From Enterobacter cancerogenus (GTDB lineage: Bacteria > Pseudomonadota > Gammaproteobacteria > Enterobacterales > Enterobacteriaceae), in NCBI RefSeq assembly GCF_019047785.1, contig NZ_CP077290.1, forward strand, positions 1,240,001 to 1,304,000: a DNA stretch of 64,000 nucleotides. The letters run 5' to 3'. The notes below the pieces were generated by a model. The model did not search any database. It had not been told where the DNA came from and saw only the letters and a list, made by a program, of their open reading frames with translations. Shown in pieces: positions 30,498 through 39,676 of the stretch (positions are counted from its first letter, which is position 1; the number at the start of each line of letters is the position of its first letter). The position numbers and the translations under genes were made by a program.

Positions 30498-32696
30498 ATG
30501 AAAAATTTAAAAATTGCCATCAGCCGTACCTGCCCCGACTGTTTTACCACACATCGCGAGACGGTAGATGTCAGCACAACCGATTATATTGACGTCGCCG
30601 CCGTGGTTCTGGCCACCCAGGATATATATACAGGCGCGATAGAAGAAATTGAGGCGACAGGCTTTGGCATTCCTGTCTTTATTGCCACCCAGAAAGACGA
30701 GATTGTCCCGGCAGACTATTTGTCGCGCATTCATGGCGTTTTTGAATGTTCAGACACCAGCAATGATTTTTACGGACGCCAACTGGAAGCGGCGGCACAG
30801 AAGTACGAAACCCACCTGCGCCCGCCGTTCTTCCGCGCCCTGGTGGACTACGTTGAGCAGGGCAACAGCGAATTTGATTGCCCGGGGCACCAGGGGGGCC
30901 AGTTCTTCCGCCGTCATCCTGCCGGAAATCAGTTCGTGGATTTCTTTGGCGAGACCCTGTTCCGCGCCGACCTGTGCAACGCTGACGTGGCGATGGGGGA
31001 TCTGCTGATCCACGAAGGCGCGCCGTGCATCGCCCAACAGCATGCGGCTAACGTCTTTAACGCCGATAAGACCTACTTCGTGCTGAATGGCACTTCATCG
31101 TCAAACAAAGTGGTGCTCAATGCCCTGCTCACGCCGGGCGACCTGGTGCTGTTCGATCGCAACAACCACAAATCTAATCATCACGGTGCCCTGCTACAGG
31201 CGGGCGCAACGCCGGTCTATCTGGAGACCGCGCGTAATCCGTATGGCTTTATCGGCGGGATTGATGCGCACTGCTTCGAAGAGCGCTATCTGCGCGAGTT
31301 AATATCCGACGTGGCACCCGATCGCACGCACGCACCGCGCCCGTTTCGCCTCGCGGTGATCCAGCTTGGTACTTATGACGGCACCATTTATAACGCCCGT
31401 CAGGTCGTGGATAAGATCGGTCATCTGTGCGACTACATCCTGTTTGACTCCGCCTGGGTGGGCTACGAACAGTTTATTCCGATGATGGCCGACTGCTCGC
31501 CGCTGCTTCTGGAGCTGAACGAAAACGACCCGGGCATTCTGGTCACTCAATCCGTGCATAAACAGCAGGCCGGCTTCTCGCAAACCTCGCAGATCCACAA
31601 GAAGGACAGCCACATTAAAGGCCAGCCGCGTTATGTGCCCCACAAGCGCCTCAACAACGCCTTCATGATGCACGCCTCCACCAGCCCGTTTTACCCGCTG
31701 TTCGCCGCGCTGGATATTAACGCCCGCATGCACGAGGGCCAGAGTGGACGCAATATGTGGATGGACTGCGTGGTAAACGGCATTGAAGCGCGCAAGCTCA
31801 TTCTGGAAAACTGCCGGTTTATCCGCCCGTTCGTGCCTGAACAGGTCGATGGACGCCCCTGGGAGAGCTGGGATACGGCGGAAATAGCCACCGACCTGCG
31901 CTTCTTCCACTTCGTGCCGGGCGAACGCTGGCACGCCTTTGACGGCTACGCCGAGCACCAGTACTTCATCGACCCCTGCAAACTGCTGCTGACCACGCCG
32001 GGGATCAACGCCAGCAGCGGTGAGTATGAGGATTTCGGCGTACCCGCCACCATTCTCGCCAACTTCCTGCGCGAAAACGGCATCATCCCGGAGAAATGCG
32101 ACCTCAACTCGATCCTGTTCCTGCTGACGCCTGCGGAAGATATGGGCAAATTGCAGCAGCTGGTCGCCCAACTGGTGCGCTTCGAAAAGCTGCTCCAGCG
32201 CGATGCGCCTTTAAAAGAGGTGCTGCCGTCACTCTATAAACAGCATCCGGATCGCTATGCGGATTACAGCCTGCGGCAAATCTGCCAGGAGATGCATGAC
32301 CTGTACGCCCGCAATAACGTTAAACAGCTGCAAAAAGAGATGTTCCGTAAATCTCACTTCCCGCGCGTGATGATGAGCCCGCAGGAGGCGAACTACGCCT
32401 ATCTGCGCGGCGAGGTTGAGCTGGTTTCGCTGCGCGATGCTGAAGGACGTATCGCCGCCGAAGGCGCGCTCCCTTATCCACCGGGCGTGCTGTGCGTGGT
32501 TCCCGGTGAAGTCTGGGGCGGTTCGGTACTGCGCTACTTTGCGGCGCTGGAAGAAGGGATCAACCTGTTACCGGGCTTCGCACCGGAACTCCAGGGTGTG
32601 TACGTCGAGGAGTGTGACGGTCGTAAGCAGGTTCGCTGCTACGTCATCAAACGGTCTGCTGACCAGCCCGCGCTGCTGAAAGGAGAAGCATTATGA
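30498..32696 (+). CDS. speF: Inducible ornithine decarboxylase
   Basis: 732-residue PLP enzyme converting ornithine to putrescine and CO2, consuming a proton; works with PotE in acid resistance. Fold-type I decarboxylase: N-terminal wing domain, PLP domain with the lysine in SVHKQQAGFSQTSQIHKKDSH (about K355), and C-terminal domain with PYPPGVLCVVPGE. Length equals that of E. coli SpeF. Its end overlaps the potE start by four bases (ATGA). Confidence 0.97.
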   Translation: MKNLKIAISRTCPDCFTTHRETVDVSTTDYIDVAAVVLATQDIYTGAIEEIEATGFGIPVFIATQKDEIVPADYLSRIHGVFECSDTSNDFYGRQLEAAAQKYETHLRPPFFRALVDYVEQGNSEFDCPGHQGGQFFRRHPAGNQFVDFFGETLFRADLCNADVAMGDLLIHEGAPCIAQQHAANVFNADKTYFVLNGTSSSNKVVLNALLTPGDLVLFDRNNHKSNHHGALLQAGATPVYLETARNPYGFIGGIDAHCFEERYLRELISDVAPDRTHAPRPFRLAVIQLGTYDGTIYNARQVVDKIGHLCDYILFDSAWVGYEQFIPMMADCSPLLLELNENDPGILVTQSVHKQQAGFSQTSQIHKKDSHIKGQPRYVPHKRLNNAFMMHASTSPFYPLFAALDINARMHEGQSGRNMWMDCVVNGIEARKLILENCRFIRPFVPEQVDGRPWESWDTAEIATDLRFFHFVPGERWHAFDGYAEHQYFIDPCKLLLTTPGINASSGEYEDFGVPATILANFLRENGIIPEKCDLNSILFLLTPAEDMGKLQQLVAQLVRFEKLLQRDAPLKEVLPSLYKQHPDRYADYSLRQICQEMHDLYARNNVKQLQKEMFRKSHFPRVMMSPQEANYAYLRGEVELVSLRDAEGRIAAEGALPYPPGVLCVVPGEVWGGSVLRYFAALEEGINLLPGFAPELQGVYVEECDGRKQVRCYVIKRSADQPALLKGEAL

Positions 32697-34006
32697 GCAA
32701 GTCGAACAAGATGGGCGTGGTGCAGCTGACCATCCTCACCATGGTGAACATGATGGGGTCCGGGATTATCATGCTGCCCACCAAGCTCGCCGAGGTCGGG
32801 ACCATCTCTATCATCTCCTGGCTGGTGACCGCCGTTGGCTCGATGGCGCTGGCCTGGGCGTTTGCCAAGTGTGGGATGTTTAGCCGCAAGTCAGGCGGCA
32901 TGGGAGGCTATGCGGAATACGCGTTCGGCAAGTCCGGCAACTTTATGGCGAACTACACCTACGGCGTGTCGCTGCTCATCGCTAACGTGGCGATTGCCAT
33001 TTCAGCGGTGGGTTACGGCACGGAGCTGTTTGGCGCCACGCTGAGTCCGGTGCAAATTGGGCTGGCGACCATCGGCGTGCTGTGGATCTGCACCGTCGCC
33101 AACTTCGGCGGCGCGCGCATCACCGGACAGCTCAGCAGCATTACCGTCTGGGGGGTGATTATCCCGGTAGTCGGGCTGTGCGTTATCGGCTGGTTCTGGT
33201 TTAGCCCGACGCTGTACGCCAACTCGTGGAACCCGCACCATGTGCCGTTCTTTACCGCGGTAGGTTCGTCCATCGCCATGACGCTGTGGGCTTTCCTGGG
33301 CCTGGAATCGGCCTGTGCCAACGCCGACGTGGTGGAAAACCCGGAGAAGAACGTGCCGATTGCGGTGCTGGGCGGTACGCTGGGGGCGGCGGTGATTTAC
33401 ATCCTCTCGACCAACGTGATTGCCGGGATCGTCCCAAATATGGATCTTGCCAGCTCTACCGCGCCGTTCGGTCTGGCCTTCGCGCAAATGTTCACCCCGG
33501 AAGTCGGGAAAGTGATTATGGGACTGATGGTGATGTCCTGCTGTGGTTCGCTGCTCGGCTGGCAGTTCACCATCGCGCAGGTGTTTAAATCCTCGGCGGA
33601 TGAAGGCTACTTTCCGAAAATCTTCTCCCGCGTGACCAAAGCCGATGCGCCCGTGCAGGGAATGCTGGCGATTGTGATTTTCCAGAGCGGTCTGTCGTTG
33701 ATGACCATCAGCCCGTCGCTGAACAGCCAGTTCAACGTGCTGGTCAACCTGGCGGTGGTGACCAATATCATTCCGTATATCCTGTCGATGGCAGCGCTGG
33801 TGATCATTCAGAAGGTGGCGAAGGTCGAACCGCGCAAAGCAAAAGCGGCGAATATCGTGGCGCTGATTGGGGCCATCTACAGCTTCTATGCGCTCTACTC
33901 CTCCGGTCAGGAAGCGATGCTCTACGGCGCAATGGTCACGTTTATGGGCTGGACGCTGTACGGGCTGGTTTCACCGCGTTTTGAGTTGACGAACAAACAC
34001 AGCTAA
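32693..34006 (+). CDS. potE: Putrescine-ornithine antiporter
   Basis: 437-residue APC-superfamily transporter with about 12 membrane segments. It exchanges external ornithine for internal putrescine, completing the acid-response cycle with SpeF. The family start MGVVQLTILTMVNMMGSGI and the GGMGGYAEYAFGKSG loop are present. Overlaps speF by four bases. Confidence 0.96.
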   Translation: MSKSNKMGVVQLTILTMVNMMGSGIIMLPTKLAEVGTISIISWLVTAVGSMALAWAFAKCGMFSRKSGGMGGYAEYAFGKSGNFMANYTYGVSLLIANVAIAISAVGYGTELFGATLSPVQIGLATIGVLWICTVANFGGARITGQLSSITVWGVIIPVVGLCVIGWFWFSPTLYANSWNPHHVPFFTAVGSSIAMTLWAFLGLESACANADVVENPEKNVPIAVLGGTLGAAVIYILSTNVIAGIVPNMDLASSTAPFGLAFAQMFTPEVGKVIMGLMVMSCCGSLLGWQFTIAQVFKSSADEGYFPKIFSRVTKADAPVQGMLAIVIFQSGLSLMTISPSLNSQFNVLVNLAVVTNIIPYILSMAALVIIQKVAKVEPRKAKAANIVALIGAIYSFYALYSSGQEAMLYGAMVTFMGWTLYGLVSPRFELTNKHS

Positions 34007-34012
34007 AAAAAA

Positions 34013-34039
34013 GCCCGGTGGCGCTAGCGCTTACCGGGC
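34013..34039. repeat. REP-like palindrome after potE
   Basis: Arms GCCCGGT / ACCGGGC around the perfect inner palindrome GCGCTAGCGC. The same core recurs near 39.2 and 59.5 kb. Confidence 0.75.
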
Positions 34040-34054
34040 CTACAAAATCAATGT

Positions 34055-34083
34055 AAAACGGCAACCCTGGGGTTGCCGTTTTT
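34055..34083. terminator. Bidirectional terminator between potE and pgm
   Basis: Twelve-base stem AAAACGGCAACC / GGTTGCCGTTTT with a four-base loop. It ends both the potE (plus) and pgm (minus) transcripts. Confidence 0.87.
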
Positions 34084-34093
34084 AGTGTTTTCT

Positions 34094-34126
34094 CCCTCTC
34101 CCTGTGGGAGAGGGTCGGGGTGAGGG
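34094..34126. repeat. Dispersed palindromic repeat, copy 4
   Basis: CCCTCTCCC-TGT-GGGAGAGGG followed by TCGGGGTGAGGGC, the same orientation as copy 2. It lies between the potE/pgm terminator and the pgm stop. Confidence 0.7.
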
Positions 34127-34150
34127 CATCAGCCCGCAACACACCAGCAC

Positions 34151-35791
34151 TTACGCGTTTTTCAGCACTTCGCTGACAATCTCTACCGCTTCTTTCTCAA
34201 TCTGCTGACGGTGCTCAGCGCCGAGGAAGCTTTCACAGTAAATTTTGTACGCATCTTCCGTGCCGGACGGACGCGCGGCGAACCAGCCGTTTTCGGTCAT
34301 CACCTTCAGACCGCCGATAGACGCGCCGTTACCCGGAGCGGCCGTCAGGCGAGCCGTGATCGGATCACCGGCCAGAGTGCTGGCGCTGACCATTTCTGGC
34401 GAAAGCTTAGACAGCGCCGCTTTCTGCGCAGAGGTCGCGCTCGCCTGGAGACGGTTGTAGCTTGGCGCGCCAAAACGCTCCGCCAGCTCGTTATAGTGCT
34501 CCTGCGGGTTTTTACCGGTGACAGCGGTGATTTCCGCTGCCAGCAGACACATGATGATGCCGTCTTTATCGGTTGACCACGGCGTGCCGTCGAAGCGCAG
34601 GAAGGAAGCCCCCGCGCTCTCTTCGCCGCCGAAGCCGAAGCTGCCGTCGTGCAGACCGTCAACAAACCATTTGAAGCCTACCGGCACTTCCACCAGCTTG
34701 CGGCCCAGCGCGTCGACCACGCGGTCGATCATCGCAGAAGAGACCAGCGTTTTACCGACAGCCACCTCGTTGCCCCACTGTGGACGATGCTGGAACAGAT
34801 AATTAATCGCCACCGCCAGATAGTGGTTCGGGTTCATCAGGCCAGCAGGCGTGACGATACCGTGACGGTCATAATCCGGGTCGTTAGCAAACGCCAGATC
34901 GAATTTATCGCGCAGCGCCAGCAGGCCGGCCATTGCGCACTCTGACGAGCAGTCCATACGGATCGCGCCGTCTTTATCCAGGTGCATAAAGCGGAAGGTC
35001 TGATCGACGTGATCGTTCACGATGGTCAGGTTCAGCTTGTAGTGCTCGGCAATACGTTTCCAGTATTCGATACCGGAACCGCCAAGCGGGTCAACGCCCA
35101 GCGTCAGGCCCGCTTTCTGAATCGCCGCCATGTCGACGATCTCCGCCAGCCCTTCCACGAATGGCTGCACCAGATCCTGCTCTTTCACGTGGCCAGAGGC
35201 CATGGCCGCATCCAGAGAGATGCGCTTAACGCCTTTCAGATCGTCTGCGAGCAGCGCGTTGGCGCGGTCTTCCACCACTTTGGTGACGTTAGTGTCTGCC
35301 GGGCCACCGTTAGGCGGGTTGTATTTGATGCCACCGTCATCCGGCGGGTTGTGGGATGGCGTAATCACAATCCCGTCTGCCAGCGCGCCCCCTTTCTGGT
35401 TGTGCACCAGAATGGCGTTGGACACCGCAGGCGTTGGCGTAAAGCCGTTGTTCTCCTGAACAATCACGTCGACGCCGTTCGCCGCCAGCACTTCCAGTAC
35501 GGAAATGAAGGCCGGTTCAGACAGGGCGTGCGTATCTTTCCCAACATAGCACGGACCGGTGACGCCGTTTTTGGCGCGCTCTTCCGCGATGGCCTGGGCA
35601 ATGGCCAGAATGTGCGGCTCGTTAAAGCTGTGGCGCGCCGCGCTGCCGCGGTGGCCAGATGTACCAAACTTCACTGCGTGTTCTGCGTTGCCCACCACCG
35701 GCTTCAGCACGTAGTACTGGGCGGTCAGTTGAGCGACGTTAATCAAATCGCTTTGTTGTGCAGGTTGGCCTGCACGGCTGTGATTTGCCAT
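34151..35791 (-). CDS. pgm: Phosphoglucomutase (alpha-D-glucose phosphate-specific)
   Basis: Interconverts glucose 1-phosphate and glucose 6-phosphate, feeding glycogen, trehalose and UDP-glucose pathways. 546 residues. Catalytic phosphoserine in [12 protein letters not shown] (about S146); metal loop DPDYDRHG; sugar-binding GEESAGASF; phosphate loop [11 protein letters not shown]. The start MANHSRAGQ at 35791 gives the E. coli length; an upstream in-frame ATG at 35812 overlaps seqA spacing and is less likely. It follows seqA by 24 bases in one operon. Confidence 0.96.
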   Translation of the reverse strand: MANHSRAGQPAQQSDLINVAQLTAQYYVLKPVVGNAEHAVKFGTSGHRGSAARHSFNEPHILAIAQAIAEERAKNGVTGPCYVGKDTHALSEPAFISVLEVLAANGVDVIVQENNGFTPTPAVSNAILVHNQKGGALADGIVITPSHNPPDDGGIKYNPPNGGPADTNVTKVVEDRANALLADDLKGVKRISLDAAMASGHVKEQDLVQPFVEGLAEIVDMAAIQKAGLTLGVDPLGGSGIEYWKRIAEHYKLNLTIVNDHVDQTFRFMHLDKDGAIRMDCSSECAMAGLLALRDKFDLAFANDPDYDRHGIVTPAGLMNPNHYLAVAINYLFQHRPQWGNEVAVGKTLVSSAMIDRVVDALGRKLVEVPVGFKWFVDGLHDGSFGFGGEESAGASFLRFDGTPWSTDKDGIIMCLLAAEITAVTGKNPQEHYNELAERFGAPSYNRLQASATSAQKAALSKLSPEMVSASTLAGDPITARLTAAPGNGASIGGLKVMTENGWFAARPSGTEDAYKIYCESFLGAEHRQQIEKEAVEIVSEVLKNA

Positions 35792-35815
35792 TGCCTGGTC
35801 CTTCTGATGCAAGGG

Positions 35816-36364
35816 TTAAATTGTACCGCAAACCTTTTCAATCAATTCCGCCGGGAACTGCATGGACTGCATGATGTGTTCAATCATGCTGCACTTGCGG
35901 CCCGTATTGGTATTGGTGATCACCCAGTACGGTGTGCCCGGGACGTGTTTAGGTTTGGTTTGATTGCCATTTTGCAGCAGCGTCTGCTCATCGCCCGCGA
36001 AGTAAACGCGGGTACGACCATGCAGCGACTCGGTCGCTTCAGCAAACGCGGTGTTATCCAGTGAATAAAGTGTAGTCAGCACCAGCATAAAGCGGTTAAC
36101 CGCCTTTTTCTGTTCTGCATACTCATCTGACAGCAGCAGCTCGCGCATCGCGCGCACTTTGTCTTTCACCGGCGCGACGGCAGGTTTTGCTTGTGCGGTA
36201 ACACTCGGCTGAGAGACGACATCTTTAGTGGCTGGGGTAGCAGGCTGTGCGGCGGCGGAAATTTTGAGCATACGCCGTAAAATGTCGGACGCGCTCTCCC
36301 CGATATGCCGCGTCTGGCTGGCAATATACTGATAGAGTTCGTCATCAACTTCGATTGTTTTCAT
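35816..36364 (-). CDS. seqA: Replication initiation negative modulator SeqA
   Basis: 182-residue protein that binds hemimethylated GATC sites and sequesters oriC after initiation. N-terminal oligomerisation domain (MKTIEVDDELYQYIAS, about 1-50), variable Ala/Pro/Val linker (about 55-75) and C-terminal DNA-binding domain (KPKHVPGTPYWVITNTNTGR). The start at 36364 is chosen from the MKTIEVDD family N-terminus; 26 further in-frame codons upstream are unlikely to be coding. Confidence 0.96.
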   Translation of the reverse strand: MKTIEVDDELYQYIASQTRHIGESASDILRRMLKISAAAQPATPATKDVVSQPSVTAQAKPAVAPVKDKVRAMRELLLSDEYAEQKKAVNRFMLVLTTLYSLDNTAFAEATESLHGRTRVYFAGDEQTLLQNGNQTKPKHVPGTPYWVITNTNTGRKCSMIEHIMQSMQFPAELIEKVCGTI

Positions 36365-36547
36365 CTTAATCCAGTGCGATATCTTATCTGAATACAAGTC
36401 GTTGGGATTATAGGAGCAAATCCCAACAGCGGATAGCGTCAAACCAGGTTGGCGGCAAAAGTCGGATTAAACTGGATCCTTGCAGCCGGGCGGCAGAATG
36501 GACAACATGATACCCTAACCTGACATACGTAAAAAAAGAACTTTGCC

Positions 36548-37321
36548 ATGAAATTGAATACCCGAGCGCAATCTGCACAATCGCCGAACAATAATTCTCC
36601 CATCGTACTGGTTCACGGCCTGTTTGGTAGCCTGGATAACCTGGGCATACTGGCGCGCGATCTGGTTGCCGATCATGACATTTTGCAGGTCGATATGCGT
36701 AATCATGGCCTTTCCGGGCGTTCGCCTGACATGACTTATGCGGCGATGGCGCAGGATTTGCTGGATACGCTGGATGCCCATCAACTTGAGAAGGTCACTT
36801 TAGTCGGGCATTCCATGGGTGGCAAAGCGGTGATGGCGCTGACGGCGCTGGCACCGGAACGTATTGCTGGTCTGGTGGTGGTTGACGTGGCCCCCGTGGA
36901 TTACGACGTACGTCGCCACGACGAGATTTTCGCGGCGATCAATGCGGTCACGGAGTCTGGCGTGTCTACCCGTCAGCAGGCCGCAGCCGTCATGCGTGAA
37001 CACCTCGATGAGGAAGGCGTGGTGCAGTTCCTGCTTAAATCCTTTGTCGACGGTCAGTGGCGTTTTAACGTCCCGGTACTTTGGGATCAGTATACTCACA
37101 TTGTCGGCTGGCAGCCGGTTCCCGCCTGGCAGCACCCTGCCCTCTTTATTACCGGCGGCAATTCACCCTACGTGACCGAGGCGTACCGCGACGCACTGCT
37201 GGCGCAGTTCCCACAGGCTCGCGCGCACGTCATCGCCGGGGCGGGCCACTGGGTTCATGCAGAAAAACCGGAGGCGGTCCTGCGCGCTATCCGCCGCTAT
37301 CTTACTGATACGGCGAATTGA
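36548..37321 (+). CDS. ybfF: Esterase YbfF, alpha/beta hydrolase
   Basis: 257-residue alpha/beta hydrolase; E. coli YbfF is an acyl-CoA/short-ester hydrolase in vitro. The oxyanion region VHGLFGSLDN, nucleophile elbow GHSMGGKA (Ser about 95) and catalytic histidine in GAGHWVHAEKP are present. Divergent from seqA across 183 bases. A hairpin without a T run follows. Confidence 0.93.
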   Translation: MKLNTRAQSAQSPNNNSPIVLVHGLFGSLDNLGILARDLVADHDILQVDMRNHGLSGRSPDMTYAAMAQDLLDTLDAHQLEKVTLVGHSMGGKAVMALTALAPERIAGLVVVDVAPVDYDVRRHDEIFAAINAVTESGVSTRQQAAAVMREHLDEEGVVQFLLKSFVDGQWRFNVPVLWDQYTHIVGWQPVPAWQHPALFITGGNSPYVTEAYRDALLAQFPQARAHVIAGAGHWVHAEKPEAVLRAIRRYLTDTAN

Positions 37322-37450
37322 TTAAAAAGAGAGCGACTGGAAGACAGAGGGCTTCCAGTCGTTGGCGTGTCGTTTTCGGTGATGTATGATGGCGCGCTTA
37401 TCGCCCGGGCATTAACAGGGCGGCTTGTTTTCCCCCGAAGTCTCTGAATC

Positions 37451-37738
37451 ATGGCCAAAGAACAAACGGACCGTACGACACTAGACCTGTTCGCGAATGA
37501 GCGTCGCCCGGGACGACCCAAGACGAATCCGCTTTCGCGTGATGAACAGCTGCGTATCAATAAACGCAACCAGCTTAAACGCGATAAAAATCGTGGGCTT
37601 AAGCGTGTCGAACTGAAGCTCAACGCTGACGCTGTCGATGCGCTAAACGAGCTGGCCTCCGCCCGTGATATCAGCCGCAGCGAGTTGATTGAAGAGATGC
37701 TGCTCGCTCAGCTCAACGCGTTACGCAGCAAGGCATAA
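37451..37738 (+). CDS. ybfE: LexA-regulated ribbon-helix-helix-like protein YbfE
   Basis: 95-residue basic protein. The N-terminal half is rich in Arg and Lys (RRPGRPKTNPLSRDEQ, NKRNQLKRDK); the C-terminal part (RVELKLNADAVDALNELASA then SRSELIEEML) looks like a ribbon-helix-helix DNA-binding fold. In E. coli it belongs to the SOS regulon, but its biological role is unknown. Here the matching LexA box position is degenerate (see findings). Confidence 0.9.
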   Translation: MAKEQTDRTTLDLFANERRPGRPKTNPLSRDEQLRINKRNQLKRDKNRGLKRVELKLNADAVDALNELASARDISRSELIEEMLLAQLNALRSKA

Positions 37739-37893
37739 GTCTGAAAAACCCCCGTATTTCCCTTTTCATGTAGCACAGAGTGCAGTCCTGCGCGATAGCT
37801 GTTTCCGCAGGGTTGCCAGTTCTGCTATTATTGCCCTTATCCGTGGACAAATTGCGCCACCATACCATTAAGTTTCAAGAGGTTATTTTACTC

Positions 37894-38424
37894 ATGGCAA
37901 TCATCGGCATTTTCTTCGGCAGTGATACCGGCAATACCGAAAACATCGCAAAAAACATTCAAAAACAGCTCGGTAAAGACGTTGCCGATGTACATGACAT
38001 CGCCAAAAGCAGCAAAGAAGACCTCGAAGGTTATGACATCCTGCTGCTGGGTATACCGACCTGGTACTATGGCGAAGCGCAGTGCGACTGGGACGATTTC
38101 TTCCCGACGCTCGAAGAAGTGGACTTCAACGGCAAGCTGGTTGCCCTGTTTGGCTGCGGCGACCAGGAAGACTACGCGGAATACTTCTGTGATGCGCTGG
38201 GCACCATCCGCGACATCATTGAGCCACGCGGCGCGGCGATTGTCGGCCACTGGCCAACGGCGGGCTACCACTTTGAAGCGTCCAAAGGCCTGGCAGACGA
38301 CGATCACTTCGTGGGTCTGGCTATCGACGAAGATCGCCAGCCAGAACTGACCGCTGAGCGTGTCGAAAAATGGGTGAAGCAGGTCCGTGAAGAACTGAAC
38401 CTCGACGACATTCTTAACGCCTGA
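37894..38424 (+). CDS. fldA: Flavodoxin 1
   Basis: 176-residue long-chain flavodoxin, an essential FMN electron carrier for pyruvate formate-lyase activation, MetH reactivation and IspG/IspH. The phosphate loop [11 protein letters not shown] is at about residues 9-19, and the flavin-stacking loops [16 protein letters not shown] and [11 protein letters not shown] are intact. The start at 37894 has AAGAGG upstream and gives the E. coli length; the frame remains open upstream but without family features. Confidence 0.96.
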   Translation: MAIIGIFFGSDTGNTENIAKNIQKQLGKDVADVHDIAKSSKEDLEGYDILLLGIPTWYYGEAQCDWDDFFPTLEEVDFNGKLVALFGCGDQEDYAEYFCDALGTIRDIIEPRGAAIVGHWPTAGYHFEASKGLADDDHFVGLAIDEDRQPELTAERVEKWVKQVREELNLDDILNA

Positions 38425-38632
38425 TTTTCCTGCGGCGCAACTGCGGTTGCGCCCGCATGCCAGGTAAAACCGATTAAATTAATTGCTACAAACTTTTAAC
38501 TTTTTCGCTCAGACCTGTACAATATCCCCCTGATAAAAAGTGGGCTCCATCGAACAAGTTTGTTGGTGATACCACGTTTTTATAAGCATACTTTGCCTGA
38601 GACTTGCAGTTTTCATTTAGCCATGGCAGTTC

Positions 38633-38651
38633 TATAATGAGACGCATTATC
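38633..38651. promoter_or_regulatory. Fur box upstream of fur
   Basis: TATAATGAGACGCATTATC agrees with the 19-base Fur consensus at 15 positions and overlaps the uof start codon. It suggests iron-dependent autoregulation of fur, as in E. coli. Confidence 0.75.
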
Positions 38652-38786
38652 CCAGGTGCATTTTCTGTCACTTCTTCTTTTGAAGTGAAACGTTTAGCAA
38701 CAGGACAGATTCCGCATGACCGACAACAATACCGCATTAAAGAAGGCTGGCCTGAAAGTAACGCTTCCTCGGTTAAAAATCCTTGA
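38637..38786 (+). CDS. uof: Uof-like leader ORF extended into fur
   Basis: Upstream ORF of fur. In E. coli uof has 28 codons, is translated, is targeted by RyhB and couples to fur, its TGA lying just inside the fur start. Here the first 28 codons (MRRIIPGAFSVTSSFEVK onward) correspond, but the E. coli stop context CAT GAC TGA reads CAT GAC CGA, so the frame continues for 49 residues and ends 71 bases inside fur. Homology is by position and sequence; translation is inferred. Confidence 0.6.
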   Translation: MRRIIPGAFSVTSSFEVKRLATGQIPHDRQQYRIKEGWPESNASSVKNP

Positions 38787-39162
38787 AGTGCTTCAGGGGC
38801 CAGACAATCACCATGTCAGTGCGGAAGACCTTTACAAGCGTCTTATCGACATGGGCGAAGAAATTGGGCTGGCAACCGTTTATCGTGTGCTGAACCAGTT
38901 TGATGACGCGGGCATTGTTACCCGTCATAATTTCGAAGGCGGTAAATCTGTTTTCGAGCTGACCCAGCAACACCACCACGATCATCTGATCTGCCTCGAC
39001 TGCGGCAAGGTCATTGAGTTCAGCGATGATTCTATTGAATCACGCCAGCGTGAAATTGCCGCGCGCCACGGTATCCGTCTGACTAACCACAGCCTGTACC
39101 TGTATGGACACTGTGCGGAAGGCGATTGCCGCGAAGATGAGCACGCGCACGACGCGAAATAA
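38716..39162 (+). CDS. fur: Ferric uptake regulator
   Basis: 148-residue iron-responsive repressor. Winged-helix N-terminal domain (LKKAGLKVTLPRLKILEVL, DLYKRLIDMG, GLATVYRVLNQF) and metal-binding dimerisation domain with QQHHHDHLICLDCGKV (H87, D89, H90, C93, C96) and the C-terminal HCAEGDC pair. It represses iron uptake genes and probably itself through the box at 38633-38651. A plain AGGA lies 11 bases from the ATG, a weak site that fits coupling to uof. Confidence 0.97.
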   Translation: MTDNNTALKKAGLKVTLPRLKILEVLQGPDNHHVSAEDLYKRLIDMGEEIGLATVYRVLNQFDDAGIVTRHNFEGGKSVFELTQQHHHDHLICLDCGKVIEFSDDSIESRQREIAARHGIRLTNHSLYLYGHCAEGDCREDEHAHDAK

Positions 39163-39180
39163 GCAAACTTTCATACTCTG

Positions 39181-39207
39181 AGCCAGCCGCAAGGTTGGCT
39201 TTTTTTT
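39181..39207 (+). terminator. fur terminator
   Basis: Stem AGCCAGCC / GGTTGGCT (one G-T pair), loop GCAA, then eight T; 18 bases after the fur stop. Confidence 0.88.
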
Positions 39208-39217
39208 GCCTTAAAAA

Positions 39218-39293
39218 GCCCGGTGGCGCTGCGCTTACCGGGCCTACGGGCGATGACACCTCTGTAGGTTCGGTAAGCGCAGCGCCACCGGGC
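39218..39293. repeat. Pair of inverted REP elements (BIME) between fur and chiQ
   Basis: Two 30-base elements, 39218-39247 and 39264-39293, are inverted copies identical at 28 of 30 positions; each carries GCCCGGTGGCGCTGCGCTTA. They lie between the convergent fur and chiPQ transcripts. Confidence 0.82.
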
Positions 39294-39304
39294 GTCAAAC
39301 AGCG

Positions 39305-39634
39305 CTATTGGTTATTATTACGAATTTCCTGCCAGATCTTATCGCAACGCTTCTCGACTTCCTGATCGTTACCGGTTTGACGCGCCTGAATACAGGCCTG
39401 GTAATCCATCACGCGGACATTCTCCTGCGTCGCGAACTGCTCATGCGCTTTCTCTTTCTTCAGCACATTCAGCACGCTCTGGCAGGCTTCAACTTTCTCC
39501 GGCGAGCCTTGCGCGGTATTGATACAGGCGCTGTAGGCCTCTTTCAGACGCGAATCTTCTTTCGGGGCCTGAGGCTGCGCACAGGCCACCAGCCCTGTTG
39601 CCAGCATCGCGACCATGACTACTTTTCTTTTCAT
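39305..39634 (-). CDS. chiQ: ChiQ lipoprotein
   Basis: 109-residue lipoprotein of the chitosugar operon. The signal ends in a lipobox-like sequence (LATGLVACAQPQ; lipidated Cys about residue 18). The mature part is conserved (ACINTAQGSPEKVEACQSVLNVLKKEK). Function beyond co-expression with chitoporin is not known. It starts 42 bases after chiP, across a GC-rich hairpin. Confidence 0.92.
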   Translation of the reverse strand: MKRKVVMVAMLATGLVACAQPQAPKEDSRLKEAYSACINTAQGSPEKVEACQSVLNVLKKEKAHEQFATQENVRVMDYQACIQARQTGNDQEVEKRCDKIWQEIRNNNQ

Positions 39635-39649
39635 CTGCCGTCTCCGTTT

Positions 39650-39668
39650 CGGCGGGCCACGCCCGCCG
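39650..39668 (-). other. Intercistronic hairpin between chiP and chiQ
   Basis: Eight-base GC-rich stem CGGCGGGC / GCCCGCCG with loop CAC and no T run. More likely an mRNA-stability or processing element than a terminator. Confidence 0.5.
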
Positions 39669-39676
39669 GGGTTTCA

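Noticed and set aside
37334..37361. Hairpin CGACTGGAAG / CTTCCAGTCG after ybfF as a terminator
   Set aside because: No T run on the plus strand, so intrinsic termination is not supported; it could still be an mRNA 3' stabiliser.
38633..38638. Perfect TATAAT as a fur -10 element
   Set aside because: It coincides with the Fur box and uof start codon; using it as -10 would exclude uof from the transcript, and no good -35 is at the right distance.
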